A stretch of 64,000 nucleotides of DNA from Alkalihalobacillus alcalophilus ATCC 27647 = CGMCC 1.3604 (GTDB lineage: Bacteria > Bacillota > Bacilli > Bacillales > Bacillaceae_D), in the NCBI RefSeq assembly GCF_000292245.2, contig NZ_ALPT02000001.1, positions 62,001 through 126,000 of the forward strand. Direction: 5' to 3'. This document shows, in pieces, positions 53,584 to 61,960 of the stretch. Position 1 is the stretch's first letter. The number at the start of each line of letters is the position of its first letter. The notes under the pieces are model-generated. The model did not search any database and was not told where the DNA came from. It worked only from the letters and a program-made list of their open reading frames with translations. Made by a program: the position numbers and the translations under genes.

Positions 53584-53805
53584 ATGAACTTATTAAAGTT
53601 AACGGATAAATCTTTATGCACAAATGCTGATTTAATCTTTAGTCAACAATTTGGTCTGCCCATTGAAGTATATTGTTCCAAAAACAGTGAAACCATTGCG
53701 TTCGGTCAAATTCAAGATTTTAATGAAGATTTTATTAGAATTTGTGGCAAACTTTATCGCCGCGATACAAATCTCTTTTTTGGAATTCGCCATTTAAGTG
53801 CTTAA
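53584..53805 (+). CDS. hypothetical protein (73 aa)
   Basis: The ATG at 53584 is preceded by GGAGGGG six bases upstream, which decides against the ATG at 53569 that overlaps that site. The 73-residue product (MNLLKLTDKSLCTNADLIFS...) is soluble, has three Cys residues without a clear motif, and resembles the short beta-rich regulators of the YpbE-YpbF neighbourhood in no way I can name. It has its own promoter and a strong downstream hairpin. Family unknown. Confidence 0.75.
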   Translation: MNLLKLTDKSLCTNADLIFSQQFGLPIEVYCSKNSETIAFGQIQDFNEDFIRICGKLYRRDTNLFFGIRHLSA

Positions 53806-53888
53806 TTTTTTATCCGCTTCCTAGTCGCTTGATCTTTTACCCACTTTAACAACGTCCACTCGTCCAGCCAATTTCTTTTACAATGATA

Positions 53889-53922
53889 GAAAGCATCTTC
53901 TATTCATGTAGAAGATGCTTTC
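53889..53922. terminator. perfect 14-bp hairpin between convergent genes
   Basis: GAAAGCATCTTCTA pairs with TAGAAGATGCTTTC around TTCATG. It lies between the 73-aa gene (plus) and ypbF (minus) and overlaps the ypbF stop. T-runs are poor on both sides, but it probably serves both genes. Confidence 0.65.
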
Positions 53923-54367
53923 ACTTATAAAACAGGTTAATATCATGCCTTTTTTCAATCGCCTTAAAAAAACGATGCCTTTTTTTCCATTGAATATCAT
54001 CGTTCCAAATCTCCGGACTTTTGTCAATCATTTCAAAACGAAGCTCTTCAAATTCTTTTTCAGCTTTTTTCTCCTTTTTTTGAAAATATCTAACTTGAAA
54101 AATGCCCGTTACGAGCAAAAGAATCAAAAAAATCGTTGAGGAATCCATCTGTAATAATTGGTGATAAGAAAACCCTGTTCTTAAACGTCCAAATAGAAAT
54201 GAATAAAGGGCAATCACCGAAATAATTGCTAATGCACTCAGAACAAATATCGACCATATTTTAAGTGATTTTTCCATTTTATCAAGTTTTTTCTTCCTTT
54301 TAATTAATTCTTGTAACATCTCATCAAAAAAAGCAGGTACCTCAGAATTTGTGGAATCTCTTTTCAT
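53921..54367 (-). CDS. ypbF: YpbF-like membrane protein (DUF2663 type)
   Basis: A 148-residue protein with two membrane helices (SIFVLSALAIISVIALYSFLF and TIFLILLLVTGIFQVRYF) flanked by charged helical ends with many Lys and Glu, likely coiled coils. The start is the ATG at 54367 with GGAGGGC upstream; the longer frame adds 24 residues overlapping the previous gene. Position between ypbG and ypbD matches B. subtilis YpbF, whose function is unknown. Confidence 0.8.
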   Translation of the reverse strand: MKRDSTNSEVPAFFDEMLQELIKRKKKLDKMEKSLKIWSIFVLSALAIISVIALYSFLFGRLRTGFSYHQLLQMDSSTIFLILLLVTGIFQVRYFQKKEKKAEKEFEELRFEMIDKSPEIWNDDIQWKKRHRFFKAIEKRHDINLFYK

Positions 54368-54410
54368 AATAAAGCCCTCCCTATTTGTAAATATGAGAGG
54401 ACGAACCATT

Positions 54411-54683
54411 TTAGAACAAATCTTGAAAAAGTTGTTCAAACCATGATGGGTAGATGAGGACAGATGCTATTAATATAATAAACAACAATAACAATACGCG
54501 CACTAACAAGAGCCTAAAACTCATTATTCGTTTTCTCACTGCTCTTTTTTTCTGATGTTTATTGCTTCGTGGTGGGAGTTCTTTTGGTTCTTCAATTAGC
54601 TCAACATTATAATCATACTCAACTTCTAATTCTTCTTCCGATAATTGACCTACATATTTACGAGCCGCACGTGACTTTTCCAT
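54411..54683 (-). CDS. small C-terminally anchored membrane protein in the ypbE position
   Basis: A 90-residue protein: a charged N-terminal half (residues 1-55, acidic then strongly basic, HQKKRAVRKR) and one hydrophobic segment LLLVRVLLLLFIILIASVLIY. It shares its first base with the ypbD stop (TAATG). In B. subtilis the gene here, ypbE, has a similar cytoplasmic start and membrane segment but then a long linker and a LysM domain. This one ends right after the membrane segment, so it is either a shortened ypbE or an unrelated gene. The ribosome site is GGGGG. Confidence 0.75.
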   Translation of the reverse strand: MEKSRAARKYVGQLSEEELEVEYDYNVELIEEPKELPPRSNKHQKKRAVRKRIMSFRLLLVRVLLLLFIILIASVLIYPSWFEQLFQDLF

Positions 54684-55270
54684 TATGATGTTCCCCCTTT
54701 TATTAGCTCAAATTTGATAATCAAACCTAATGCTAAATCAATTAAAAAATGAATAAAAATCGTCACCCACAAATTACCAGTCCACATATAAACAAGCCCG
54801 ATTAAAAAACTAAGGACTACAACTCCCAAAAATAAGACAGGCTTTCTTAAATAACGAAAGTGCAAACCAGCAAATACAAGGCTGGCCACGACTAATCCAA
54901 ATGTCGTCTGGAGCACCCCTCTAAAAAACAACTCTTCTGCTAATGAAATCACTAAGCATAAAACAATCATTTGTGGAATCGTTATGCCCTTAAACAACTT
55001 TTCATTAATCCCACCATCATCCATAGCCTCTTTGCTAAAAAGAAAAGAGAGGCCTACATTCAAAACGACAGCAATCACAACCACAATAAACCCTAAACCA
55101 AAAATTGCTTTTATATCCCACTTAAATAATAAAAGCCAATCTGAAAACTGATTAAATAAAAAGAAACTGAGAACCGTTGCAAGAAAAAGAAGAAACAACT
55201 GAGTAAAGTAAACACTCACAACAATTTCTCTTACCGTTAAATCTTTTACTAATACTGCCTGCTTCTCCAT
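54683..55270 (-). CDS. ypbD: CPBP-family intramembrane metalloprotease (YpbD)
   Basis: Abi/CAAX-protease fold in 195 residues with about six membrane segments. Catalytic motifs: SLAEELFFRGVLQTTFG near residue 108, ASLVFAGLHFRYL, and FIHFLIDLALG. The function of YpbD in B. subtilis includes a role in modulating the SigW pathway by report, but the target here is not known. It follows recS by 1 bp and shares the TAATG overlap with the next gene. Confidence 0.88.
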   Translation of the reverse strand: MEKQAVLVKDLTVREIVVSVYFTQLFLLFLATVLSFFLFNQFSDWLLLFKWDIKAIFGLGFIVVVIAVVLNVGLSFLFSKEAMDDGGINEKLFKGITIPQMIVLCLVISLAEELFFRGVLQTTFGLVVASLVFAGLHFRYLRKPVLFLGVVVLSFLIGLVYMWTGNLWVTIFIHFLIDLALGLIIKFELIKGGTS

Positions 55271-55271
55271 T

Positions 55272-56777
55272 TTATAAACCTACTTGTAATAGTTTTTGAG
55301 CTAACTCCTTTTCCCACTTAAACGGCTCTTCTTGTGGTAGCGATTGCTCTTTTAAAAAATAGTGCTCTTGTTCAAATCCACATCGATCACAACAATAATC
55401 AATCGACTTTTCTTTAAACTCATCAAAAAAAGCAAGCATTTCTTTCCGCCGACAATTTTGAGTATTCATCCAAAGTTCGAACGTATTCAACTTCTTTTTT
55501 CTTACATTCTGTCTCGAATCAAAAATCCGAACAATTTCTTCTTTTAAAGAATTTAAAGGCATTTTTTGTACCTTTCCCTCGATCAGAAAACGATATGTTT
55601 CAAAGTGATATAAAAGAATTTTTCCACTTGTTTCTGAACATTCATATGTTGCCAAAATATTCAACCAGTGCTCTTGTGAAAGAGTTTCTAATTTTGCCAC
55701 GCTTTTTATAATTCCTTCAATTTGATCAGGTTGCAACTGTTCCAACGTAATTAAATTATTGGCTAATTGATGGTCTTCAGAACTCGCTAATAAATAGGCG
55801 ATGCTATCTTTTCCGTCCCTTCCAGCTCGGCCAATCTCTTGTAAATAAGACTCCAATTCCGTTGGATAATGGAAATGAATAATATAACGGATATCTTTTT
55901 TATTAATTCCCATTCCAAAAGCACTTGTACAACAAATAAGTGATAATTGTCCATTCAAAAACTGCTGCTGTATAAGCAGCCTTTCTTCATTGGACATCCC
56001 CCCGTGATAATGACTCACTTTTTGATGTTGTTTCTTTAATAAATAACTGACCTTTTCCGTCCATAATCGACTTGAAAAATAAATCATACCTGGTCCTTCT
56101 AACCGTTCGACTAACTCCAATAGTCGTTTAAGCTTATCATCCGTATGCAAAAATTTCTCGAGTCGAAAAGCAATATTTCCTCGTTCAACTGAATGGATAT
56201 GTTCCACGACGTCTGTCAAAGCTAAAAGCTCTTTGATATCATTTCTGATTTCCTTTGTAGCAGTCGCAGTAATCGCCAATGTCGGCGGATGATGAAGAGC
56301 CTTTCTTACATCTTGTAAACGAATATAATCCGGTCTAAAGTCGTGCCCCCACTGTGAAATGCAATGAGCTTCATCAATAACAAATAGATCGATCTTCATT
56401 TGCTTTAATTGGTTCATAATCGCTTTATTTTGAAACATTTCTGGAGCTAAATAAATCATTTTATAGTCATGCAGGCGTTCAATAAGATGTTTTTTTTCCG
56501 CAAAAGATAAAAAGCTATTTAGTGCTACAACCTTTTTAATTCCGTTTTTTTTCAATTGCTGAACTTGATCCTCCATCAATGATAAAAGTGGGGATACGAT
56601 AATCGTCGTTCCTTTGTTTAATAAAGCAGGTAACTGATAACAAATCGATTTACCCGCTCCAGTTGGTAACATTGCAATAACATCTTGTTTAGCTAAAACT
56701 GTTGCAATGATTTCTTTTTGACCAGGCCTAAAGCTATCATAGCCGAACCATTTTTTTAAAGAATCAACTAAATTCAT
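55272..56777 (-). CDS. recS: RecQ-family DNA helicase RecS
   Basis: A superfamily 2 helicase of 501 residues. Motif I LPTGAGKSICYQLPAL, motif Ia IVSPLLSLMEDQ, motif II VIDEAHCISQWGHDFRPDY, motif III AITATATKEI, motif V GMGINKKDIRYIIHFHYPTELESYLQEIGRAGRDGKDS. A zinc-binding cluster (CRRKEMLAFFD ... CCDRCG) lies near residue 445. It lacks the HRDC domain of long RecQ proteins, as RecS does. It lies between ypbB (overlap 14 bp) and ypbD exactly as in B. subtilis, where it is also called ypbC. Confidence 0.95.
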   Translation of the reverse strand: MNLVDSLKKWFGYDSFRPGQKEIIATVLAKQDVIAMLPTGAGKSICYQLPALLNKGTTIIVSPLLSLMEDQVQQLKKNGIKKVVALNSFLSFAEKKHLIERLHDYKMIYLAPEMFQNKAIMNQLKQMKIDLFVIDEAHCISQWGHDFRPDYIRLQDVRKALHHPPTLAITATATKEIRNDIKELLALTDVVEHIHSVERGNIAFRLEKFLHTDDKLKRLLELVERLEGPGMIYFSSRLWTEKVSYLLKKQHQKVSHYHGGMSNEERLLIQQQFLNGQLSLICCTSAFGMGINKKDIRYIIHFHYPTELESYLQEIGRAGRDGKDSIAYLLASSEDHQLANNLITLEQLQPDQIEGIIKSVAKLETLSQEHWLNILATYECSETSGKILLYHFETYRFLIEGKVQKMPLNSLKEEIVRIFDSRQNVRKKKLNTFELWMNTQNCRRKEMLAFFDEFKEKSIDYCCDRCGFEQEHYFLKEQSLPQEEPFKWEKELAQKLLQVGL

Positions 56778-57834
56778 GCTCTCGTTCCCTTCGTGCTAAA
56801 ACTAAACGAATCATAAAATAATCAATAGTCTCAGGAAGTTTTCTTTTGATCTCCTTCAACTTTATAGAAGCTGTTTCATTGATTGCTTCGTTGATTAAGT
56901 TCCAGCTTTGTTGATTTATAAAAGCCTGAACCGAAAAGTCCTTTTCAATATGAGCAAGCTCGACAATATGATCTTGTATTGTCGTTATTTTTAATTGTCT
57001 TCTTTTACTAATTTCATCGATCGTAAAACCCATTTCGAGCCATTCCTTTGTTTTTTTCGTAGAGCTTGTTAAGTGGTTGTCCTGGTTTTGATCAGCAATC
57101 AGTGAAGCTAGTAAGGGAAATCGGCTCGACTCACTCTGTTCTGTTAAAACGGTTAATACTTTATGAAGAGTTGCTAAATGAAGCAATTTTGCATCCTCAC
57201 GATCGATTAATAAAATCTCAGCCGCTTGATTGATTGTATAACCAATCTTCTCTGCACTTGTTATTTGTAATACAAATAGGCTCGCTTGCTCCTTTGAGCA
57301 TACTTTTAAAATCGCCAAAAGCTCTTGGTAAAGCTGTTGCAAAGTGTTGTCTAACGGCTGCTTAAGGGAAATTAAGCGCTTTTTAACAAAACTTTGCACA
57401 GCCCAATCTGAAACAACTGGAATAAAGGAGGCTTTATTTTTAAGGGATGTTAAGGATTGACTGAATAAAATAAGTCTCAACCAAAAAAGACGATCGATTT
57501 GATAATAAGTCCAGCCATGATAATCTGCTAAAAAAGGTCTATTTTTTTGCTCCTGTTCGATCCATTCTTTTCCTTTCGTTGTCACAATTATTGTCTCGTT
57601 ATCATTTTCTATTATATAACCTTCATTTATTAAAGTAGTCGTTAACACCTCAAATTGTTGTTTGGATAAAAAAGAGAGGATGCCAAAAAAACGTCGCACT
57701 TTAAATAAATGAACATCTTGTATCGTTTGAGCTGATTTTTTTCCTTGGAGGATATGGTATATACCCATTACACTTCTTTGACCTCGGCATTTCCAAATTA
57801 CGATTAAGGAAATCAAAGCAGACAATTTTACCAT
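56764..57834 (-). CDS. ypbB: helix-turn-helix protein YpbB
   Basis: A 356-residue protein with a C-terminal helix-turn-helix domain of the YpbB family (EWLEMGFTIDEISKRRQLKITTIQDHIVELAHIEK near residue 265) that is also found fused to RecQ in some bacteria. The N-terminus contains GIYHILQGKKSAQTIQDVHLF, conserved in the family. It overlaps recS by 14 bp, suggesting that it works with this helicase. The start is the ATG at 57834 with GGAGGC upstream. The upstream 287 bp towards fer hold only the divergent promoters, which I cannot define. Confidence 0.88.
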   Translation of the reverse strand: MVKLSALISLIVIWKCRGQRSVMGIYHILQGKKSAQTIQDVHLFKVRRFFGILSFLSKQQFEVLTTTLINEGYIIENDNETIIVTTKGKEWIEQEQKNRPFLADYHGWTYYQIDRLFWLRLILFSQSLTSLKNKASFIPVVSDWAVQSFVKKRLISLKQPLDNTLQQLYQELLAILKVCSKEQASLFVLQITSAEKIGYTINQAAEILLIDREDAKLLHLATLHKVLTVLTEQSESSRFPLLASLIADQNQDNHLTSSTKKTKEWLEMGFTIDEISKRRQLKITTIQDHIVELAHIEKDFSVQAFINQQSWNLINEAINETASIKLKEIKRKLPETIDYFMIRLVLARREREHEFS

Positions 57835-58121
57835 AGCATAGCCTCCTCCTAGTCATATGAACTTGCTCTTATTTTATCAAAGAAACCTGAGAAAAACGTC
57901 CTATTTTATAAAAAAATGTTGAAATTTCTTTCGACTTATTGAATGAGTTTTATGAGAATATTTTCTTTTGTGAGATCAAGCTGTTGAAAAGTTTTACATT
58001 TGGCTTTAAAATAGATGAAGACAAAAAAAACAGTCTACTTCAGAAGACATTGTACCTTAAGAAAATGTCATACCCTTTAGAGAGACTGATTATTGATAAT
58101 TAAAATGGAGGGTTTTACCTA

Positions 58122-58370
58122 ATGGCTAAATTTACAATTGTTGATCAAGATACATGCATCGCTTGTGGCGCATGTGGTGCTGCAGCCCCTGATATTTATG
58201 ATTATGATGATGAGGGAATTGCTTTTGTTATATTGGATGATAACAAAGGGGTAACAGAAGTTCCAGATGAATTAGAAGAAGATATGATCGATGCTTTAGA
58301 AGGCTGTCCGACAGATTCAATTAAAGTAGCGGATGAGTCCTTTGAAGGTGACCCACTTAAATTTGAATAG
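58122..58370 (+). CDS. fer: ferredoxin, [4Fe-4S] type
   Basis: An 82-residue acidic electron carrier. Cluster ligands are CIACGAC near residues 12-18 and a distant Cys in EGCPTDSIKV near residue 62, giving a single cluster of Cys-x2-Cys-x2-Cys...Cys form. It is divergent from ypbB, as in B. subtilis. The ATG at 58122 has GGAGGG upstream. The downstream hairpin ends the transcript. Confidence 0.95.
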   Translation: MAKFTIVDQDTCIACGACGAAAPDIYDYDDEGIAFVILDDNKGVTEVPDELEEDMIDALEGCPTDSIKVADESFEGDPLKFE

Positions 58371-58435
58371 GTAAACACTGGATGCGACTAGTCTAAATAA
58401 AAAAGGGATTGGGACAAAGCCAACCTCTGCTCTGA

Positions 58436-58478
58436 AAAGCCGGTGACATTTTACTCGTTGTAAAATGTCACCGGCTTT
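58436..58478 (+). terminator. fer terminator: perfect 19-bp stem
   Basis: AAAGCCGGTGACATTTTAC pairs perfectly with GTAAAATGTCACCGGCTTT around TCGTT, unusually long for a terminator; it can serve both converging genes. It is preceded by AAAGGGATTGGGACAAAGCC at 58402-58421, a phrase that I have the impression is repeated near terminators in Firmicutes, so the unit may be a small repeat. Confidence 0.75.
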
Positions 58479-58544
58479 CATTATATGTATAGAACGGTAG
58501 TGGACGGCGATGACTGGTGTTCTACGTATCATCCTCTTTTTCAG

Positions 58545-59276
58545 TTAAGAAAAAAACATCAGATTAAGTGCGGAGCAAGCTACGATGATCATCGCCACAT
58601 AACGAATCGTGTTCGCAGGTAGTTTTGAAAAGGAACGAATACCTAAACTTACTCCTAATAAAACAGCTACAAGTCCTACTGCAAAATAGACAAAAAAGGA
58701 AGAATGGAAATCACCGTTAAATCCATGAGCTGTAACCGTTAGTATACTTGTCACAAAAAATACAGCTTGTAAATTTGCATTGTATTTTAATTTATCTGCA
58801 TACACCATTAAGAAATAAAAAACAAAAAAAGGACCACCAACAGCAAATACCCCTCCTACAAACCCACCAACTACTCCTAAAGTAACGGTTAAAATTTTCG
58901 AAGGCTGTTGATTTACCTTTTGAGGTTTTTTATTCAATAGCATATAGACCACCATAGCGAGTAGGACAAAGCCAAGCCAACTTTTTAATATATCAAGCTC
59001 TCCAAAGTTTGTTAACACAAAAAAACCACCGACTCTCCCCACAATCGCTGCCATTAATATAAGCATTAACCCTTTTAAATCTAATGCACGATAATGACTG
59101 ATTAAAATACGTAACGTTAAAAAGACGGTTAAAGCCATGACTAATAAGGTACTATCTTTTAAAGTAAATAAATACGGCAACAATCCCATCGCAATCAAAC
59201 CGAACCCAAAACCACTAACACCTTGAATAAAACTACCAACAAAAACAATCATAAAAATCATCAATAATTCAAACAC
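58545..59276 (-). CDS. TSUP-family (TauE/SafE) membrane transporter
   Basis: A 243-residue membrane protein with seven to eight hydrophobic helices and two-fold repeat: VGSFIQGVSGFGFGLIAMG near residue 14 and GGFVGGVFAVGGPFFVFYFL near residue 135. These are the two halves typical of the TauE/SafE (TSUP) exporters of sulfite, sulfonates or other anions. The substrate cannot be read from sequence. The GntR-type regulator upstream on the same strand is the probable controller. The start is a GTG at 59276. Confidence 0.9.
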   Translation of the reverse strand: MFELLMIFMIVFVGSFIQGVSGFGFGLIAMGLLPYLFTLKDSTLLVMALTVFLTLRILISHYRALDLKGLMLILMAAIVGRVGGFFVLTNFGELDILKSWLGFVLLAMVVYMLLNKKPQKVNQQPSKILTVTLGVVGGFVGGVFAVGGPFFVFYFLMVYADKLKYNANLQAVFFVTSILTVTAHGFNGDFHSSFFVYFAVGLVAVLLGVSLGIRSFSKLPANTIRYVAMIIVACSALNLMFFS

Positions 59277-59321
59277 TATCTTAATTCCTTTCTCATCTAA
59301 AGCTCCTTTAATTCTCTATAT

Positions 59322-59355
59322 AAAAAAGGAAAGCAGACACTACTTCCTGCTTTCC
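59322..59355 (-). terminator. terminator after the FadR-type regulator
   Basis: On the minus strand GGAAAGCAG pairs with CTGCTTTCC around a 10-nt loop, followed by TTTTTTAT. It separates the regulator from the TSUP gene, so they may be distinct transcripts or partly attenuated. Confidence 0.85.
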
Positions 59356-59362
59356 AACTAAT

Positions 59363-60067
59363 TTATTCCGAAAATAGGTTATTTTCTACACCGACGATAT
59401 GATTCAGCATTTTTTCATATGCTAATTCTGGGTTTTGTTCTTTTATGGCTAAGTAAATTTCGTAATGCTCTTTATATAAAGAATGGAGCATTTCTTTATC
59501 ACTATATAGAAACTTTTCTCGTGCTTCTTTCATGGCTGTTTTCATTGTTTCAGAAACGGTCTCAAGAAAATTTTTAAGCATTTCATTTTTGGTTGCATTC
59601 ACAACACATTTATGGAATTTAATATCAGCTAATTCCCCTAACTTACCATCATCTAGATTTTGCTCCATCTCCGCTAGTACTTGTTCTAAAGAAATGATAT
59701 CATCTTCAGTTCGTTTTGTTGCCGCAATTTTGGCAGCTCCGGTCTCTACCATTTTTCTAATTTCAAATAGTTCTCTTAAATCTTCTTTTCTCATCCATTC
59801 AACAGAAGGCAAAACGGCTTTGGCTAAATTATGATCGATCTCTTTAACAAAAGTCCCTTCACCTTGTTTAATTTCTATTAACCCAACAGCCTTTAAAGCA
59901 CTTAACGCTTCACGAATCGCTGAGCGTCCTACTTGGTATTGTTCTGCTAACTGTGGAACAGAGGCCAGCCGTTCACCAGGTTTTAATTGTTCGTTTTTTA
60001 TTTGTAATGTTAGTTGTTCTGCAATAATTTCATAGATCTTTTTTGGCTTTATATGACTCGTTGACAT
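59363..60067 (-). CDS. GntR-family (FadR subfamily) transcriptional regulator
   Basis: The N-terminal winged helix shows SVPQLAEQYQVGRSAIREALSALKAVGLIEIKQGEGTFVKE (about residues 36-76). The C-terminal all-helical FCD domain has FEIRKMVETGAAKIAATKRTEDD and DIKFHKCVVNATKNEM, with conserved Asp and His positions that usually bind metal and a small carboxylate effector. 234 residues. The upstream palindrome at 60085-60105 is a candidate operator. The ATG at 60067 has GGAGGAG. Confidence 0.92.
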   Translation of the reverse strand: MSTSHIKPKKIYEIIAEQLTLQIKNEQLKPGERLASVPQLAEQYQVGRSAIREALSALKAVGLIEIKQGEGTFVKEIDHNLAKAVLPSVEWMRKEDLRELFEIRKMVETGAAKIAATKRTEDDIISLEQVLAEMEQNLDDGKLGELADIKFHKCVVNATKNEMLKNFLETVSETMKTAMKEAREKFLYSDKEMLHSLYKEHYEIYLAIKEQNPELAYEKMLNHIVGVENNLFSE

Positions 60068-60084
60068 AATTCTCCTCCAAATAA

Positions 60085-60105
60085 ATCGATATCGCGATAA
60101 TCGAT
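60085..60105. promoter_or_regulatory. candidate operator palindrome upstream of the FadR-type gene
   Basis: TATCGCGATA (60090-60099) is a perfect palindrome, flanked on both sides by ATCGAT (60085-60090 and 60100-60105). It lies 18 bp before the regulator start, suiting autorepression. Confidence 0.5.
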
Positions 60106-60176
60106 TCCCACTATCATTCCTCTCTTATTTTAGCCTTGAATGTCAATTGTAGCAAGAGTCTTCACCTATCATACCC

Positions 60177-61223
60177 TTAGAGGATCAATCCTTCTAATGC
60201 TAATAAAATATTATTGGACCATATTTCTGCAAAAGCGTCGTTTGGAAGTGGGTTCATTCCATTTCCTACTTCAATCGTAAAGCCCGGTCTACCCTTCTCT
60301 AGAATAAACCAATCCTTATAACCTCCGTCACTATCTGCTGTATGAATGGGTGTATATGAGCTAGCTAATGAGAGTTTCTCAACCATTTGTTCACTTTCAG
60401 GTGGTTCATAACCACGGTATCCCCAATAAATAACTTGCCCTTGCGAATGGAAGGCTAATACATAAGCAAACTCTTTTTGCATCGTCAATTCATAAACAGC
60501 AATCGCCTCTGGCTCTGTCAAAGGAGCTATTCCACTATAATGTCTTGACCACGGTTTTTGTGGGCTTTCCTTTGCTTCAATTTCCCAACCTGCTGGCCAT
60601 TGGTGATTCAAGTCGACACCGCGAATATTGCTCGACCAATGCTCAAATCTTTTTTGTCCTTTATTTATTTCGTTAATCATTTTGTAATAAGGATGTTCCT
60701 CATATATGCCTTGCTCAACCAGTTCAATTCCATCAGGATTTACCATTGGTACGACTGTTAACGTCACTTCTTTTAACAACTGACTAACAGAATAATTATA
60801 TAACCGCTTTTTCTTCTTATTTGCCTCTGCTAATGTAAACAAAAAATGAATAAGAAACTTTGACGTATGAGCCTCATTCGCATGCCATCCTCCTGAATAA
60901 AAGACTTCTTTTTCACCTGTACCAATTTCAAACTGATAAAGTGATTTTCCCATCACGGATCGACCACATTCCCCTACTTTTACACCTAAGTTCTCTAATT
61001 TCAAAACATCTTTTTCTAAATCAGAAGGTCCATATTCTGTTTCAAGGTGAAATGGATCGTGCTCATTCGTTTGGAACGGTGGAATCTTTAAAATTAAGCC
61101 AGGACGAAGATAACTTTTTTCATTCAAAATAGTTGGATTATTTAAGAGCAAATCAAATGGTCTTATTTGAAATGCTAATGCCACTTTTGAAATGGTATCC
61201 CCTTGTTTAACAACATAATTCAT
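60177..61223 (-). CDS. gamma-D-glutamyl-L-diamino acid endopeptidase, LysM + peptidase M14
   Basis: The N-terminal LysM domain YVVKQGDTISKVALAFQI is followed by a zinc carboxypeptidase domain. Zinc ligands are in GGWHANEAHTSKF (H-x2-E) and AFHSQGQVIYW (His); the catalytic Glu is in GFTIEVGNG. The ENP1/YqgT family cleaves the D-Glu-diaminopimelate bond of spore or recycled peptidoglycan. The start is the ATG at 61223 (348 residues, GGGGGAATG upstream) since the protein then opens MNYVVKQGDTI. Element C inserted 65 bp upstream of the gene, close to its promoter. Confidence 0.92.
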   Translation of the reverse strand: MNYVVKQGDTISKVALAFQIRPFDLLLNNPTILNEKSYLRPGLILKIPPFQTNEHDPFHLETEYGPSDLEKDVLKLENLGVKVGECGRSVMGKSLYQFEIGTGEKEVFYSGGWHANEAHTSKFLIHFLFTLAEANKKKKRLYNYSVSQLLKEVTLTVVPMVNPDGIELVEQGIYEEHPYYKMINEINKGQKRFEHWSSNIRGVDLNHQWPAGWEIEAKESPQKPWSRHYSGIAPLTEPEAIAVYELTMQKEFAYVLAFHSQGQVIYWGYRGYEPPESEQMVEKLSLASSYTPIHTADSDGGYKDWFILEKGRPGFTIEVGNGMNPLPNDAFAEIWSNNILLALEGLIL

Positions 61224-61461
61224 TCGACATTCCCCCTTCATTCATAAGTATGAATCGAATAAGAAATTAAGTAAAAGATTTCTAATTAACTCAACTTTCG
61301 CATCGAGAAAAACCGTTCAACTAGTTGGCAGAACGAATAGGAGCTCTTAAACAAATGCCTTTGACACGTTAGAAAAGCGAGAACGTACTTTCACACCAAA
61401 CGGATAAACTGTGCATTAAGAAAAAATAGACAATGTACAATGCGCTTCGGCTATCGCTCCC

Positions 61462-61564
61462 AAAACCATACTCCGCGTCCTGTGGGAACCTGGCGAGCCT
61501 CCTCGGCAAGCCTTGCAGGGTCTCGCTCCACGGTTTATTCCCACGGGAGTCTCCGTATGATTTT
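61462..61564. repeat. hairpin module, AACCATAC type (element C)
   Basis: AAAACCATAC pairs with GTATGATTTT (one mismatch). The inner helix reads GTGGGAA/TTCCCAC, whereas A and B have GCGGGAA/TTCCCGC; both sides have changed together so that pairing is kept. Confidence 0.85.
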
Positions 61565-61856
61565 GTCCGCTAAGTGTCGTGGAGATGCTTGATGATATCG
61601 CCATGCCCAAATCAGCTATTTCTAACGCAGAAGGACCTTCTTCTTTACTTTGTTAGTTATGAAAAGACATGATTCCAATCGAAACAAGCTCGCTAGTCTA
61701 GCTAACGTACAGAGTATCAACAGGGATTTGTTTACAACTGTAACGGACTGAGTCATTGAAGAAAAATCATTCTCAAGCTCTTGTACGTTGAAGTAATGAC
61801 TATTTTTTATTCCATGAGGAACCCCGAACCTAGATTCGATTCTATTATCAAGCGGA

Positions 61857-61960
61857 CAAACAGACACGGAGACTCCCGCAGGAATAAACCGTCCAATGAG
61901 ACCCCGCAAGCGTGCTGAGGAGGCTCATGAGGTTCCTGCAGGACGCGGAGTGTCTGTTTG
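61857..61960. repeat. hairpin module, CAAACAGACAC type (element C)
   Basis: CAAACAGACAC pairs with GTGTCTGTTTG; GCAGGAA with TTCCTGC; ATGAG with CTCAT. Nearly identical to the right module of element A. Confidence 0.85.
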
